A DNA stretch of 64,000 nt. Source: Plazaster borealis. Its lineage: Eukaryota > Echinodermata > Asteroidea > Forcipulatida > Labidiasteridae. The position numbers and the translations under genes are program-made. The notes beneath the pieces were generated by a model. It was given only the letters and a program-made list of their open reading frames with translations, made no database searches and was not told where the DNA came from. The number at the start of each line of letters is the position of its first letter. Positions within the stretch are counted from its first letter, which is position 1. Positions 43,240-54,268 of the stretch are shown here, piece after piece. The stretch spans positions 18,688,501-18,752,500 of the forward strand of contig CM037459.1 of the NCBI GenBank assembly GCA_021014325.1, written 5' to 3'.

Positions 43240-43851
43240 TCAATGTCCCTGTGTGTTATGCGGTGTAGAGCTCATTCTAGGCCACACTGCGTTTACACGC
43301 TTACCATCATTTTGACATGCAATTTAAATCCCAAAATGGCGAGCGTGGCAGACAAGCAGCCTTGTGTAACGTTGGTGCAAGGGGTTAATTTGGTTATATA
43401 TCTTCACCTGAAAGTAGCGACTAGAAACTCAAAAATATCAGTAATAGATCCCACAATGACCAATGTTATTCCTTTCCTATTCTACAAAGAATTATACATG
43501 CGTACATCCTGCATATCGTTATGCCTCTATAGGAAACTGTGTATTATTCATGAAATCGGTTCATAATATTTTAATAACAATAAGATAATGTTTTTGTATA
43601 ATAGTTTATACATGATTTAAAATTTAATGCTGTAAGAACAGGCACTTTAATGATATTGCATTCGTTTGAAAAATGCAGCTTTTTAAAAAAAGTACTTCAT
43701 AAGATTTCTGTAGTCTGCGTTTTAAGTTTCTTCTGCATTCAAATTGTTTTTCTTGTAATGGTGATGGGAAACTAATGATCCAAAATTCTTCAAAACCCGT
43801 TCCAATGGTTTGATGGATTCAGAACTGAGATATGCTTAGCAATGGGTACCA

Positions 43852-44160
43852 GGGCCCCATTTCATAGAGCTGCTTAAGCACAAACGATAGCTAAGTACAA
43901 CAAAATTATGCTTACCAGACTAAGGTTACCAGCCAAAATACCATGTCACATGTACAGTTTGACTTTGGCATTGGCCTTTGACTGGGTGTAGCCATTGGCT
44001 GTGGCTGTAGCCATTGGCTATGCCTATGTTCATTGGCTATGGCTGTGGTCAGTGACTTTGGCATTGGCCTTTGACTGTGGTTGTGGCCATTGGATGTGGC
44101 TGTAGCCATTGGCAATGCCTGTGGTCATTGGCTATGGCTGTGACCTTTGACTTAAGATGC
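43852..44160. repeat. Half a family-A MITE fused to a GGCTGTGGCC-type repeat
   Basis: 43852-43960 is the left arm of family A. It runs directly into a degenerate tandem of GTAGCCATTGGCTATG and TTGGCATTGGCCTTTGACTG (43965-44155). In the right place for a second arm there is only this repeat. Confidence 0.7.
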
Positions 44161-44883
44161 AACATTGAATGATTGGCCTTTGCAGTGATCTCACCATAGC
44201 TGCTTCTGAAGCCCTGAGTTCAGATGCAGCCTTACTTATTAATACAAATTAGAACATAGTGTATGTAGAGACATAAATGACTTGTAAGACATAAACCATA
44301 ATTGTAATGTATATGTGTACATATACTTCATACTCGTATTTAAATTTCATTTAACTTATTTCTTTTGGTTTCAATCCATTCTGAAAATAACATATATAAT
44401 TTAAAATAAGGAGACATTTGTTAACAGGCAAGCTATGTGTTTTTAATATTTTGTTACATTTCTTTTTAATGCTATTTGTTTTTTTACTTACTGGTTATTT
44501 TCTGAATGAAAATGTTTATAAAATTGGGCAATGGACTTTTGATACCTGTGATCTTTATTTCAAATGATATCAGTGGAAACTACTTTTATATTGTACAATC
44601 GAAAACGATTATGAAAAATAGGAGTAGTTCCCCCATGCTGTTATCCTACATTTTAAAAATGCATACGTCATTTATGTGTAGTCTACTTCTCAAGCAGTCT
44701 TGTGTAGTCTCCAAACTTAAAGGGAAGGTACTAAATTTATATTTTGATGGGCACACCAATTTAACTAAGTTCTGTGTTGTGAATTCACCAACAGAGGGAT
44801 ACATATCTGTTTTTTGTTTTTGTTTGGGGTTTTTTCTAGTTCTTTTTAACATTGTATTACATATAATTTGATTCTTTTTGGAA

Positions 44884-45545
44884 GCTAGGGCTTGGGCTCC
44901 GGCTTGGGCTCTGGCTTGGGCTCTGGCTTGGGCTCCTGCTCCGGCTTGGGCTCCTGCTCCGGCTTGGGCTGCTGCTCCAGCTTGGGCTCCTGCTCTGGCT
45001 TGGGCTCCTGCTCCGGCTTGGGCTGCTGCTCCGGCTTGGGATCCTGCTCCGGCTTGGGCTCCTGCTCTGGCTTGGGCTCCTGCTCTGGCTTGGGCTCCTG
45101 CTCCGGCTTGGGCTCCGGCTTGGGCTCCAGCTCCGGCTTGGGCTCCTGCTCCGGCTTGGGCTCCTGCTCTGGCTTGGGCTCCTGCTCCGGCTTGGGATCC
45201 TGCTCCGGCTTGGCATCCTGCTCCGGCTTGGGCTCCTGCTCCGGCTTGGGCTCCTGCTCCGGCTTGGGCTCCTGCTCCGGCTTGGGATCCTGCTCCGGCT
45301 TGGGCTCCTGCTCCGGCTTGGGCTCCTGCTCCGGCTTGGGCTCCTGCTCCGGCTTGGGATCCTGCTCCGGCTTGGGCTCCTGCTCCGGCTTGGGCTCCTG
45401 CTCCGGCTTGGGCTCCTGCTCCGGCTTGGGCTCCTGCTCCGGCTTGGGCTCCTGCTCCGGCTTGGGCTCCTGCTCCGGCTTGGGCTCCAGCTCCGGCTTG
45501 GGCTCCTGCTCCGGGTTGGGCTCCTCCTCTGGCTTAAACTCCTGC
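44884..45545. repeat. 18-bp GC-rich minisatellite, about 36 units
   Basis: The unit is GGCTTGGGCTCCTGCTCC, with variants GGCTTGGGATCC and GGCTTGGGCTCTGG. The period is a multiple of three, so several frames stay open on both strands for about 220 codons (SGLGSC, APAWAP or SRSPSR repeats). No splice signals, no codon bias away from the repeat and no homology support a protein. Confidence 0.95.
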
Positions 45546-46064
45546 TTGGCTTGGGCTCCCGTCAGCTAGTTATGGGTAATGAATCAAACCAAATTAAAAA
45601 CAGTCTGGATTTAAATTGTACCTTCCCTTTTTGAATACAGAGTTGCTGCAAAAACATGAATGTATATTTATTTACAGAAATTGTTTGCTTTCTCTTTTAA
45701 AACCTGACTTGGAGACGAACAACCATGAAAACTGTATAAATTGAAAAATATGTACTTGTAAAATTATCTCTTAATGTAACTATTATATTTAAATTAAACC
45801 AATCATATATTTTATATTTCATTAATTTGTCCAACTTACAATTATGTTGGTAATATGATGTCATTTCAATAAAAAGAAATCTGATTCATATGAAAATTCA
45901 TTTGTTTATTGTATTGTTTTCATTTCTCTTAGCAAGTGGTGTCAGCAAAATTTGAAATTGGTTTTTTTTCCAATAATTGTATAACCTAAACAGAATTGCT
46001 TGACATTAATTATAAACTAACAGTGATAGTGTAATTGTTTGATCAATCAAGAAAGGTCTGGTAT
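45546..46064. other. AT-rich spacer between two satellites
   Basis: There is no gene or repeat apart from an AATAAA at about 45868, followed within 100 bases by GT-rich sequence, which could be a distant polyadenylation site of endophilin. Confidence 0.4.
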
Positions 46065-46790
46065 GGTCAGTTGGTATAGTACTTGTCCAGTATTCAAATG
46101 GTTACTAGTTCAAGTCCACCGCATTTGCCCAATCAACAAAGGACTGGTCAGGTCAGTTGGTAGAGCACTTGTTCAGTATTCAGCAGGTTGCAGGTTCAAG
46201 TCCACCGTTGGTTGACCGCCAATCAACAAAGGACTGGTCGGGTCAGTTGGTAGAGCACTTGTTCAATCAGCAGGTTGCAGGTTCTAGTCCACCGTCGGGT
46301 TGAGCGCCAATCAACTAAGGACTGGTAAGGTCAGTTGGTAGAGCACTTGTTCAATCAGCAGGTTGCAGGTTCTAGTCCACCGTCGGGTTGAGTGCCAATC
46401 AACTAAGGACTGGTAAGGTCAGTTGGTAGAGCAGGACTGGTAAGGTCTGTTTGGTAGAGCACATGTTCAGTATTCAACAGGTTTCAGGTTCAAGTCCATT
46501 GTTGTTTGACAACCAATTAACAAATTAATGGTAAGGTCAGTTGGTAGAGCACTTGTTCAGTATACAACAGGTTGCAGGTTCAAGTCCATCGTTTGACCAC
46601 CAATTAACAAAGGACTAAGGTCAGTTGGTAGAGCACTTGTTCAGTATTCAACAGGTTGCAGGTTCACAGTCCATAGTAACTGTTGTTTGACCACCAATCA
46701 ACAAATGATTGGTAAGGCCAGTTGGTAGAGCACTTATACAGTAACCAGCAGGTTATTGGGTCAACTCCAGTATTTTACCACCAACCCAGA
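46065..46790 (+). repeat. Tandem array of tRNA-like units (eight full, one truncated)
   Basis: The unit, about 85-91 bp, contains AGGTCAGTTGGTAGAGCACT (A-box and D-arm-like), GTTGCAGGTTCAAGTCCACC (B-box and T-arm-like) and a spacer CCAATCAACAAAGGACTGGT. Units start near 46065, 46151, 46241, 46329, 46417 (truncated), 46444, 46535, 46619 and 46716. The anticodon-arm part varies in length (a TCAGTATT segment is present or absent). No unit folds into a canonical cloverleaf by eye: the T-stem is mismatched and the anticodon loop lacks U33. Confidence 0.9.
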
Positions 46791-46799
46791 CTTGACTTA

Positions 46800-47800
46800 A
46801 AATATAAAAGACGGTATCCATTGTTTGACTTGCCGTGTACAAATTATACCACAGTGTCAACCAATACTTTTGCATGTAAAGATTATGAAATGCAGTTGCT
46901 TTAAATAGAGGGCGCTACACGGCGACATCGACCACAGCCGTACGTGTATTGAGCTCTGACATCAACTGATCAAGATGGCATAACATTTTCATTGATAGCA
47001 CTAAAATTATTTTGTGCAGGCATGGATGACATTTTTTTTACGCATTTTGGTTTAAAAGCAAGTGCGGGGGATGGTATTGGCAACTCGTGCTTTGTTTAGG
47101 GCAGAGGAATGCAGTGGCTACGAGCCAGCGACACTATGCTACAGAATACCAAAAAACAGCTGCTGCAAGTGTCTTGACTGAATAATGGTTGAGTTGAGAA
47201 CAAAATTGTCAACATTGCCACAAAATTTGTAAATTTATTTCTCGTTTAGAGGGTGATATTGGAATCACTTGATCATGCTGTTTTTGTATGTATCGTTGTA
47301 CATCCATTCAACTCGGGCTTGTCCGGCCAAAACGACAAGAGCCGTCCTTTATTAATTACAAGTGGTCCAAATTTGATAAAAATGCTAGACTTACGCCTTA
47401 CGATTTTTTCAATTTGTGGCCTAATTTTCAAATGTCAATATTTCCGCAAATGTAGCTTAAATCATCGGTCAAGTTAAATATTAGTGCCTGCTGCGTCATT
47501 TTACGGCATAAAATCACAGCTGAAAACTTGGCCCAAATTTGATGAAAACGCTGGGCTTACCCCTTATGATTTTTTCAAATGTCATATTTCCGCTAAGCTG
47601 AAACCATGGGTCAATATTAACACCCAATCCCAAATGTGTTATCAGTAAAATATTTTTGAATAAATATATTATTTCCACAGAGGTAAACCTCCGAGTTTAA
47701 ATAAATGAAACAATTATCTTGATATTCCGTCTATAGTGGCGTGTTAAATTGGGTTTGTTTTTATTGGGTTTTACTATGCTTATTCTTTTGGAGAAACAGG
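46800..47800. other. Intergenic, no recognisable feature
   Basis: There is a weak duplication around 47360-47620: GTGGTCCAAATTTGATAAAA and TTGGCCCAAATTTGATGAAA, each followed by TTACGATTTTTTCAA-type sequence. It is not otherwise explained. Confidence 0.45.
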
Positions 47801-47810
47801 TGGCGCCGTA

Positions 47811-48170
47811 GCTAGATGAAGTACGTGTTGGACTGGGAGCCACGAGACCCGGGTTCGATTCCCACTTGTGTCTTTTTCTGTTTTGATTGGACGCAGTGAA
47901 TTATTTAAGTAGTATGTAAAATCACCTTCAAACACCAACGGGCACTGCGGTGCACTGGATTGTTCAATTGCGTGCAGTCCAGAGCTGGGACACCCGGTTC
48001 GAATCCTACCCGTACCAAAAGGGACATGACTTTTACTGCTGGCCGCTGTAATGGATTGGGGTTCCGTCATGTCTCTCCCCAAATTAGGTAGGGTGAATAT
48101 TCCGGGTGGGAAAGGATAAAGAGGGACCGGGACTAGCCAATCCCAGAAAGGAACTACATGGGTGATCACC
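47811..48170 (+). mobile_element. Composite SINE-like repeat with two B boxes
   Basis: GAGACCCGGGTTCGATTCCC at about 47845 and CACCCGGTTCGAATCCTACC at about 47991 are two tRNA-type B boxes about 145 bases apart. The first has a possible A box (GCCGTAGCTAGATGAAG). The remainder carries GTCATGTCTCTCCCC and GATCACCATGCTGGTTCGAC. It looks like two tRNA-related SINEs or a dimeric one. Confidence 0.6.
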
Positions 48171-48429
48171 ATGCTGGTTCGACCAGACTTTGAGTCCCCT
48201 GAACGCCTGGTCGTCACTCCGACTAACTTTCTGCACAAATTTACTTTAATTTTAATTAATTTTAACGATCTATGTACCAAAGTATTTCGACCGTTTTTTG
48301 ATACAATTGCAGCCTTGCAATTTAGTCGAAATTGCAGTTGTGAACAAACCTATAAAAAAACAGTCGAAATTGACAAAATTGCAAGGCTTACCCCCTTGTG
48401 AATTATATCAAAATTAAGGGGTTTTACAT

Positions 48430-49795
48430 TTTGGTCGAAATTGGGCTAAAATCTGACAAAATCACAAGGGGGTAAGCCTGGCATTTTTGTCTTGTCAACA
48501 ATGGGCTAAAATCGGATAAAATCACAAGGGGCAAGCCTTGCATTTTTGTCAAAAATGGGCTAAAATCGGATAAAATCACAAGAGGTAAGCCTTGCATTTT
48601 TGTCAAAAATGGGCTAAAATCGGATAAAATCACAAGAGGTAAGCCTTGCATTTTTGTCAAAAATGGGCTAAAATCGGATAAATTCATAAGGGGTAAGCCT
48701 TGCATTTTTGTCAAAAATGAGCTAAAATCAGATAAAATCACAAGGGGTAAGCCTTGCATTTTTGTCAAAAATGGGCTAAAATCGGATAAAATCACAAGGG
48801 GTAAGCCTTGCATTTTTGTCAAAAGTGGGCTAAAATCGGATAAAATCACAAGGGGTAAGCCTTGCATTTTTGTCAAAAGTGGGCTAAAATCGGATAGAAT
48901 CACAAGGGGTAAGACTTGCATTTTTGTCAAAAATTTGCTAATGTATAAAATCACAAGGGGTAAGCCTTGCATTTGTGTCAAAACTGAGCTAAAATCGGAT
49001 AAAATCACAAGGGGTTAGCCTTGCATTTTTGTCAAAAATGGGCTAAAATCGGATAAAATCACAAGGGGTATGCCTTGCATTTTTATCAAAAATGGGCTAA
49101 AATCGGATAAAATCACAAGGGGTAGGCCTTGCATTTTTGTCAGAAATGGGCTAAAATCGGATAAAATCACAAGGGGTAAGCCTTGCATTTTTATCAAAAA
49201 TTTGCTAATGTATAAAATCACAAGGGGGTAAGCCTTGCATTTGTGTCAAAAATGGGCTAAAATCGAATAAAATCACAAGGGGTTAGCCTTGCATTTTTAT
49301 AAAAAATGAGCTAAAATCAGATAAAATCACAAGGGGTATGCCTTGCATTTTGGTCAAAAATGAGCTAAAATCAGATAAAATCACAAGGGGTAAGCCTTCC
49401 ATTTTTGTCACAAATGGGCTAAAATCGGATAAAATCACAAGGGGTAAGCCTTGCATTTTTGTCAAAGATTTGCTAATGTATAAAATCACAAGGGGTAAGC
49501 CTTGCATTTTGTCCAAAATGAGCTAAAATCGGATAAATTCACAAGGGGTATAGCCTTGCATTTTGTCAAAAATGAGCTAAAGTCACAAGGGGTAAGCCTT
49601 GCATTTTTGTCAAAAGTGGACTAAAATCGGATAAAATCAAAAATGGGCTAAAATCAGATAAAATCACAAGGGGGTAAGCCTTGCATTTTTGTCAAAAATG
49701 GGCTAAAATCGGATAAAATCACAAGGGGTTAGCCTTGCATTTTTGTCAAAAGTGGGCTAAAATCGGATAAAATCACAAGGGGTAAGCCTTGGACC
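48430..49795. repeat. 54-bp minisatellite, about 25 units
   Basis: The unit contains AATGGGCTAAAATCGGATAA, AATCACAAGGGGTAAGCC and TTGCATTTTTGTCAA. A shorter variant (TTTGCTAATGTATAAAATCA) recurs several units apart at about 48935, 49200 and 49470, suggesting higher-order structure. The minus strand is open because 54 is divisible by three (an 18-residue motif with LPLVILSDFSPFLTKMQG). No evidence of expression. Confidence 0.95.
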
Positions 49796-50003
49796 AGAGC
49801 CGTATATTGAGAGAGTTGCGACAACTTGCGATTAGAAGCCATTTTGTCTCCAAAAAATGCATTGGCGAATACAGGGTGCCAGACTAGTCTGCCCATTGGG
49901 TTGTACTGCATTTTGGAACAAAATGGCGTCCAGCAACCACGTGACCGGAGAAAGCTGGTCCCTCCATGTCGCAACTCTCTCAATACACAGCTCTGCCTTG
50001 GAC
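49787..50003. mobile_element. hAT-like MITE with perfect 8-bp target duplication (copy 2)
   Basis: CCTTGGAC at 49787-49794 and 49996-50003 flanks a 201-bp element. The element begins CAGAGCCGTATATTGAGAGA and ends TCTCTCAATACACAGCTCTG. The left duplication contains satellite sequence (AAGCCTTG), so the element inserted in or at the edge of the 54-bp array. Eight-base duplications and CAG ends mark hAT elements. Confidence 0.88.
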
Positions 50004-52229
50004 AATGTACTAGCGCCCTCTATCAGCTTATTTGGCTTATCAGTACAAAATAATCAGCATTTATTAGTTGTATTACCCTAATATTATCAAACCTTCCTTC
50101 GTAAGGAATACTTCGAACAAACAAAAACATCATAAGAAACAAGGCAACAGGAGGCAATTTTTTTCTGAAAACGAATGCATGTATTTTCTGAAATGAAACA
50201 ACTTTGCAACCATTGTTAAATACACTCTCTCGCACACTCGGTAAACTTTACACATAAATGTAAATAATAATACAATTAGTAGGGCTTACAGTGTTACAAA
50301 CTGAACTGGACACTCTAAGAACTTGCCTTAAAACTTTCAACCCCAAAGAGACTTTTAACGAAGATGTTCAGAACCTTAATGGTGTAATTTGAAGGAGATA
50401 AGACTCCATTATGTTTGTGTAACATTATAAGGCGCCACAAGGCAAATTCAAACATTGATACACTTCAAATCTTCTACTTTAATCTCAAAATGGCCATCAA
50501 ATCTATTTGAACACTTATGGGATTTGTTGAGTGGTTGGTAAAAAGAGATGCCTTCGGCATTTGGAAGGACATAAACTGTTGAGTGGTTGTTTTTGTATTG
50601 CTGGAAAAGCTTATTTGTATAAAATACTTGGGATTTGTTCCTATATCGTCAGAGAATTAAATCAAAATACATTTCAAAATAATGTTGCTATTTTACCTTC
50701 AAAATACTTATACAGAATGTTGGAACCTCACATTTAAATATTTCATAGTTTTCCACCGATCGTTTATTTATTTCATGTTACCGTATTACCTCTTCTTTTT
50801 TTAAATCCCCTTTTATTGTATTTTTTATTTTCAGACAATTTCATTTCATTTGAAAATAAATTCGGAGCTGGAATTTCTCACATGGCTTTGAAAATGGTTC
50901 TTTTGAATGCCTTGACAATACAAGTAATTGGCAACGAGTTACACAAAACAGCCGCTCCATTATGTTAATCCAACAAAACACTTTTAATTAAAAAATAAAC
51001 CAACATAGTACACGCTTCATGGTCTACAGGCTGCAACAAGTACCACAGATAAGTTTACAAGATTACTGAAACAAACTAGCTCCATACAGTAATTATAGAC
51101 CTATCATAACATCAAAATACTTTGTCAACTTTACATAAAGCTATTAAATCATGGTTAATATATCTATACATATATTTACACCACACACAAACAAAAAAAT
51201 GAGCTAGGTTCTCCAGATTGCACACACTCACAATTCTACCTGCCATTGCAATCTACTTTTTAGGCAAAATTGAAATCAATTCAACATACAAACAGTTCTA
51301 ATTCATCGTCTCAAACGACGCTTACACACGTACAGCTTCGTCTTAGAAGTATCTAGTTAAGAAACTGGTTTCTTTTCATTTCATTTTAAACAATATCAAT
51401 TTATATAAGCATCAATAATGTCACCGTTCCTGACAGAAACAAAAAATGAATAATGAAAACTGTCACTTTTCACTTTGTCTGCTGGATCAGCATGCAATGA
51501 CCTCCCAACGTTGTTGATTACTAACTTTTGCGAACAAGTTCAAATCATTTGTAATATGTCTTTATATTAGCATTTTAGTACCTGTTCCATTTCTTCAATT
51601 TTGGAATGTAAAACATTGCTTTAGAAAATAATGATCGTGGAATGATTATTTCGTATTTCAATATTTCAGGAACAAAATCTAATGTCAGGAAAAGCCATCC
51701 ATGATGTAAACAAAAAATATTAATTGAACAAAAGATGTCTAATTCGCGTACATAACTTTCGATTACTTATTGTTTTACTTCCGAAACAATCGATATCACT
51801 GATAGCTCCGTATCGATGACGTCAAGCTTCCCAAAATCTCAAGACCAATCATTCCTGATTGTAGTTTTCGTCACACATAAAATTTACGATTGATAACAAA
51901 ATACGTCACATAAAAAAAAAATCATACTCAAAGACCAATTTATTAACAATTATTCGATAATCCAATGAATTAACACTTGTTTCAACGTCACATGGTAACT
52001 CAACTACATCAGATCGTTGCACACGTTATTACAGAGGCATTTTTAATATTTTTAAAACTGTGCATGGTACATTCGTTATTGCCACAACCGCGCTACTTTC
52101 TTCTTAAATTGAACTGTGTTCCTTCGTTGTGTTGTAACCACTTAGGACAACATTGATTTTGTTAAGCAGAGATATTTCGTAAGCATTAATCTACAGGGAA
52201 CCAGTTAAGATACATAACAATAGCTCACA
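50004..52229. other. Intergenic AT-rich sequence
   Basis: No gene or repeat family is recognised. A possible polyadenylation signal for the KSR-like gene (TTTATT on the plus strand) occurs several times, for example about 50763 and 52632, but none is distinctive. Confidence 0.4.
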
Positions 52230-52410
52230 GGGCCCAATTTCATGAGTTAGTGCTTAACAAACTCCATCTAAGCAAAAGTGAGTAGGATACCAGTCACAAA
52301 TTAATGGTACACGTGACATGGTGTTTTGGCTGGTAAACTAAATCTGGTAAGCATTAAATTGCTTTTGTGCTTAGCTAATTTTGTCTGCTTAAGCTGCTCT
52401 ATGAAATTTA
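52230..52410. mobile_element. Family-A MITE copy
   Basis: CAGGGCCCAATTTCATGAGT to CTGCTCTATGAAATTTACC, with the internal track CAGTCACAAATTAATGG and GGCTGGTAAACTAAATCTGG. The right GGGCCC end is lost. Confidence 0.8.
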
Positions 52411-52661
52411 CCAAAGCCTTAACTTCAAAAAGCTGCTCAGCGGAAACTAAGTTTGTATAACAATAAACTCAACGCAAGTGACTCTTGACTCCAGATGTGC
52501 TGCTATACTAAAAAAATATCCTAAACGGAATTACGAACGAAAGAAAAAAATGTCCGAATCAATGCCATAGAAGGATAAATTGCAGCGATCCCTAAAACAC
52601 ACCTCTTCAGCTCTTTCTTCTGGCGAGAAAACTTTATTTAAGTTTCACAAAATAACTATTT

Positions 52662-53088
52662 AAGGCAGGGTATACTTTTGGTAAGTGTCAAAGACCAGAA
52701 TAATCACTTGGTGTATCCCAACATATGCATAAAATAACAAACCTGTGAACATTTGGGCTCATTGGTCATCGAAGTTGCAAGACAATAATGGGGAAAAACA
52801 CCCTTGTTGCATAGCATGGGTGTGCTTTCAGATGCCTGAGAAGGGCAAATTAAAAAAAATCCTTGTCGCACAGAATTGTGTGCTTTCAGATGCATGAGAA
52901 AGGATTCATGCCTAAAGCCTTTCTCAGCTTCAATTTTTGGTTTGTGAAAAATTACCTCTTTCTCTAAAACTACATTGCTTTCAAAGGGGATCGTATATAT
53001 CAACAGCTCCCCAGTGCTCTTTACCAAGTAGTGTTTTATGGTCATTATTTGTTTGTTTGAACAATTACCAAAGGTGTACCCTCCCTTT
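52662..53088. mobile_element. Family-B MITE copy
   Basis: TAAGGCAGGGTATACTTTTG at the left and AAAGGTGTACCCTCCCTTTA at the right. The body contains CATCGAAGTTGCAAGA and AAAACACCCTTGTTGC, a duplicated GTGTGCTTTCAGATGC segment, and is reversed relative to 13531. Confidence 0.87.
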
Positions 53089-53089
53089 A

Positions 53090-54196
53090 GGGTTGATATT
53101 ATTAGTAAAGGTGAGGAACACATTATGCAGAAAGGAAAGCCAAAGGTTCAGCTGCTGTTAGGATATAAGTTCCAATCGAATTATTTCGTTGTATACAGTT
53201 ATTTATAAACTCACAATTTTAGTGGCAGTGGCAATAGCTTAACACAGGTCATATCAGATTTAATCTTTACATGTATTATATTTTGATGTGTTTCTTCATC
53301 AGTCCATGAACAATAAAACCATAAACTTTGATGCCTCGAGAAAAACATAATGGGAAAACTCAAAAGAACTTTATAGTTTAAATTAGTACCGGTACACGAG
53401 CATACATGTTAACGATCAACAACAAAAATGCTTAACCCTTAGCGAAGAAAATTGCAAAAAAATGCATTCGTTATCCACTTTAAAAAACCGATTTGTATTT
53501 CATTACTTGACCATAATATAATATGGGACACACTATTAACCGTTAAGGTGAACCAGCACCAAGATATGTAAATTGCATTGGTTGTCAAGATCCTCTCCCG
53601 AAATGACGCCCAGAGTTTGGCTCCTTCGTGAGCGTTGATTGTCGGCGTTTTAATGCTACTTTAAAGTGTCTTGGAGTCCGACAAAGACGCGGGAAACCAA
53701 ACTGAGGTAAACACACTTTGCCTCAAACAGTTTGAGCTATCTATAATCACCGCTCGATTTGCTCTCCCGAGTTCATAGCACTGAGATTAGCGTTGAAAAA
53801 CGAACTTTCATTTCAGTTCTGAGAGTTGACGAATTATTAGCTTTTTGACATTGTCTATAGTAGTTCAGTTTTGGCCACATGGAGAGCTGATGACGTCATA
53901 GAACCTGCGACTTTTTAGGCCCTAGTCTATATTAAACACAGAGCAGTAATTTACAGGACCAGTTGCCACTGCAGCTCAGACACAAGGCCTAGTGTGTCTA
54001 TGCTCAGACGATTGAATCCAACAGTGCCAATTTCATCTCGTTCCCCTAATTCAAGTTCGAGCACAACATCCGCGGTCAATGTTACAGGAGGTTGCTTCCT
54101 TACGATCCAGTCGGGACAAAGAGGTTGAATGACCGACAGGATGCGGCTCGATCTAAACCGCCCTCTATCGTCCATGCCAACGGCCGTGATTTGAAG
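53090..54196. other. 3' flank of the KSR-like gene
   Basis: Presumed 3'UTR and downstream sequence of the minus-strand gene. A minus-strand ORF (53951-54175) beyond the stop codon is out of frame and not recognised. No clear polyadenylation site. Confidence 0.4.
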
Positions 54197-54268
54197 CTAC
54201 CAAGGTCTCCCTAGTCTGTTCAGGCAATCCGGTTCTGACAGGCTGTGCTTCATGTTCACCAAGGCCAC
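54197..54268 (-). CDS. KSR (KSR1/2-like): KSR-like terminal exon and stop
   Basis: After an acceptor CTTGTATTAG, the phase-0 frame reads VALVNMKHSLSEPDCLNRLG and RPW, then TAG at 54199-54197. The HSLSEP segment resembles the C-terminal Ser-x-Ser-Glu-Pro region of RAF (a 14-3-3 site) and the RLSHP of KSR1. A longer overlapping ORF in another frame (54165-54365) is out of phase with the upstream exon. A different terminal exon cannot be ruled out. Confidence 0.68.
   Translation of the reverse strand: MALVNMKHSLSEPDCLNRLGRPW

Larger units (their letters stand above)
39105..44880. other. Region downstream of endophilin (3'UTR plus intergenic)
   Basis: The endophilin 3'UTR begins at 39105. An AATAAA at about 41095 and another at 45868 are possible polyadenylation signals, but neither can be preferred. 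The region contains the Harbinger-like MITE at 39268, family-A copies (39470, 39758, 41440-41910, 43009, 43852), a 25-bp tandem at 40860-40935 and a T/G homopolymer. 42050-43000 shows nothing recognisable. Confidence 0.5.

Noticed and set aside
43168..43566. 132-codon plus-strand ORF
   Set aside because: It begins across a T18-G12 homopolymer whose length is uncertain and shows no recognisable domain.
44878..45569. Open frames of about 220 codons (APAWAP-like and SGLGSC-like) on the plus strand
   Set aside because: They are produced by the 18-bp minisatellite, whose period is divisible by three. Frames on both strands stay open for the same reason, and there are no splice sites or homology.
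48424..49516. Long minus-strand ORFs with an 18-residue repeat
   Set aside because: A by-product of the 54-bp minisatellite. Indels break the frame between 49008 and 49015 and at other places.
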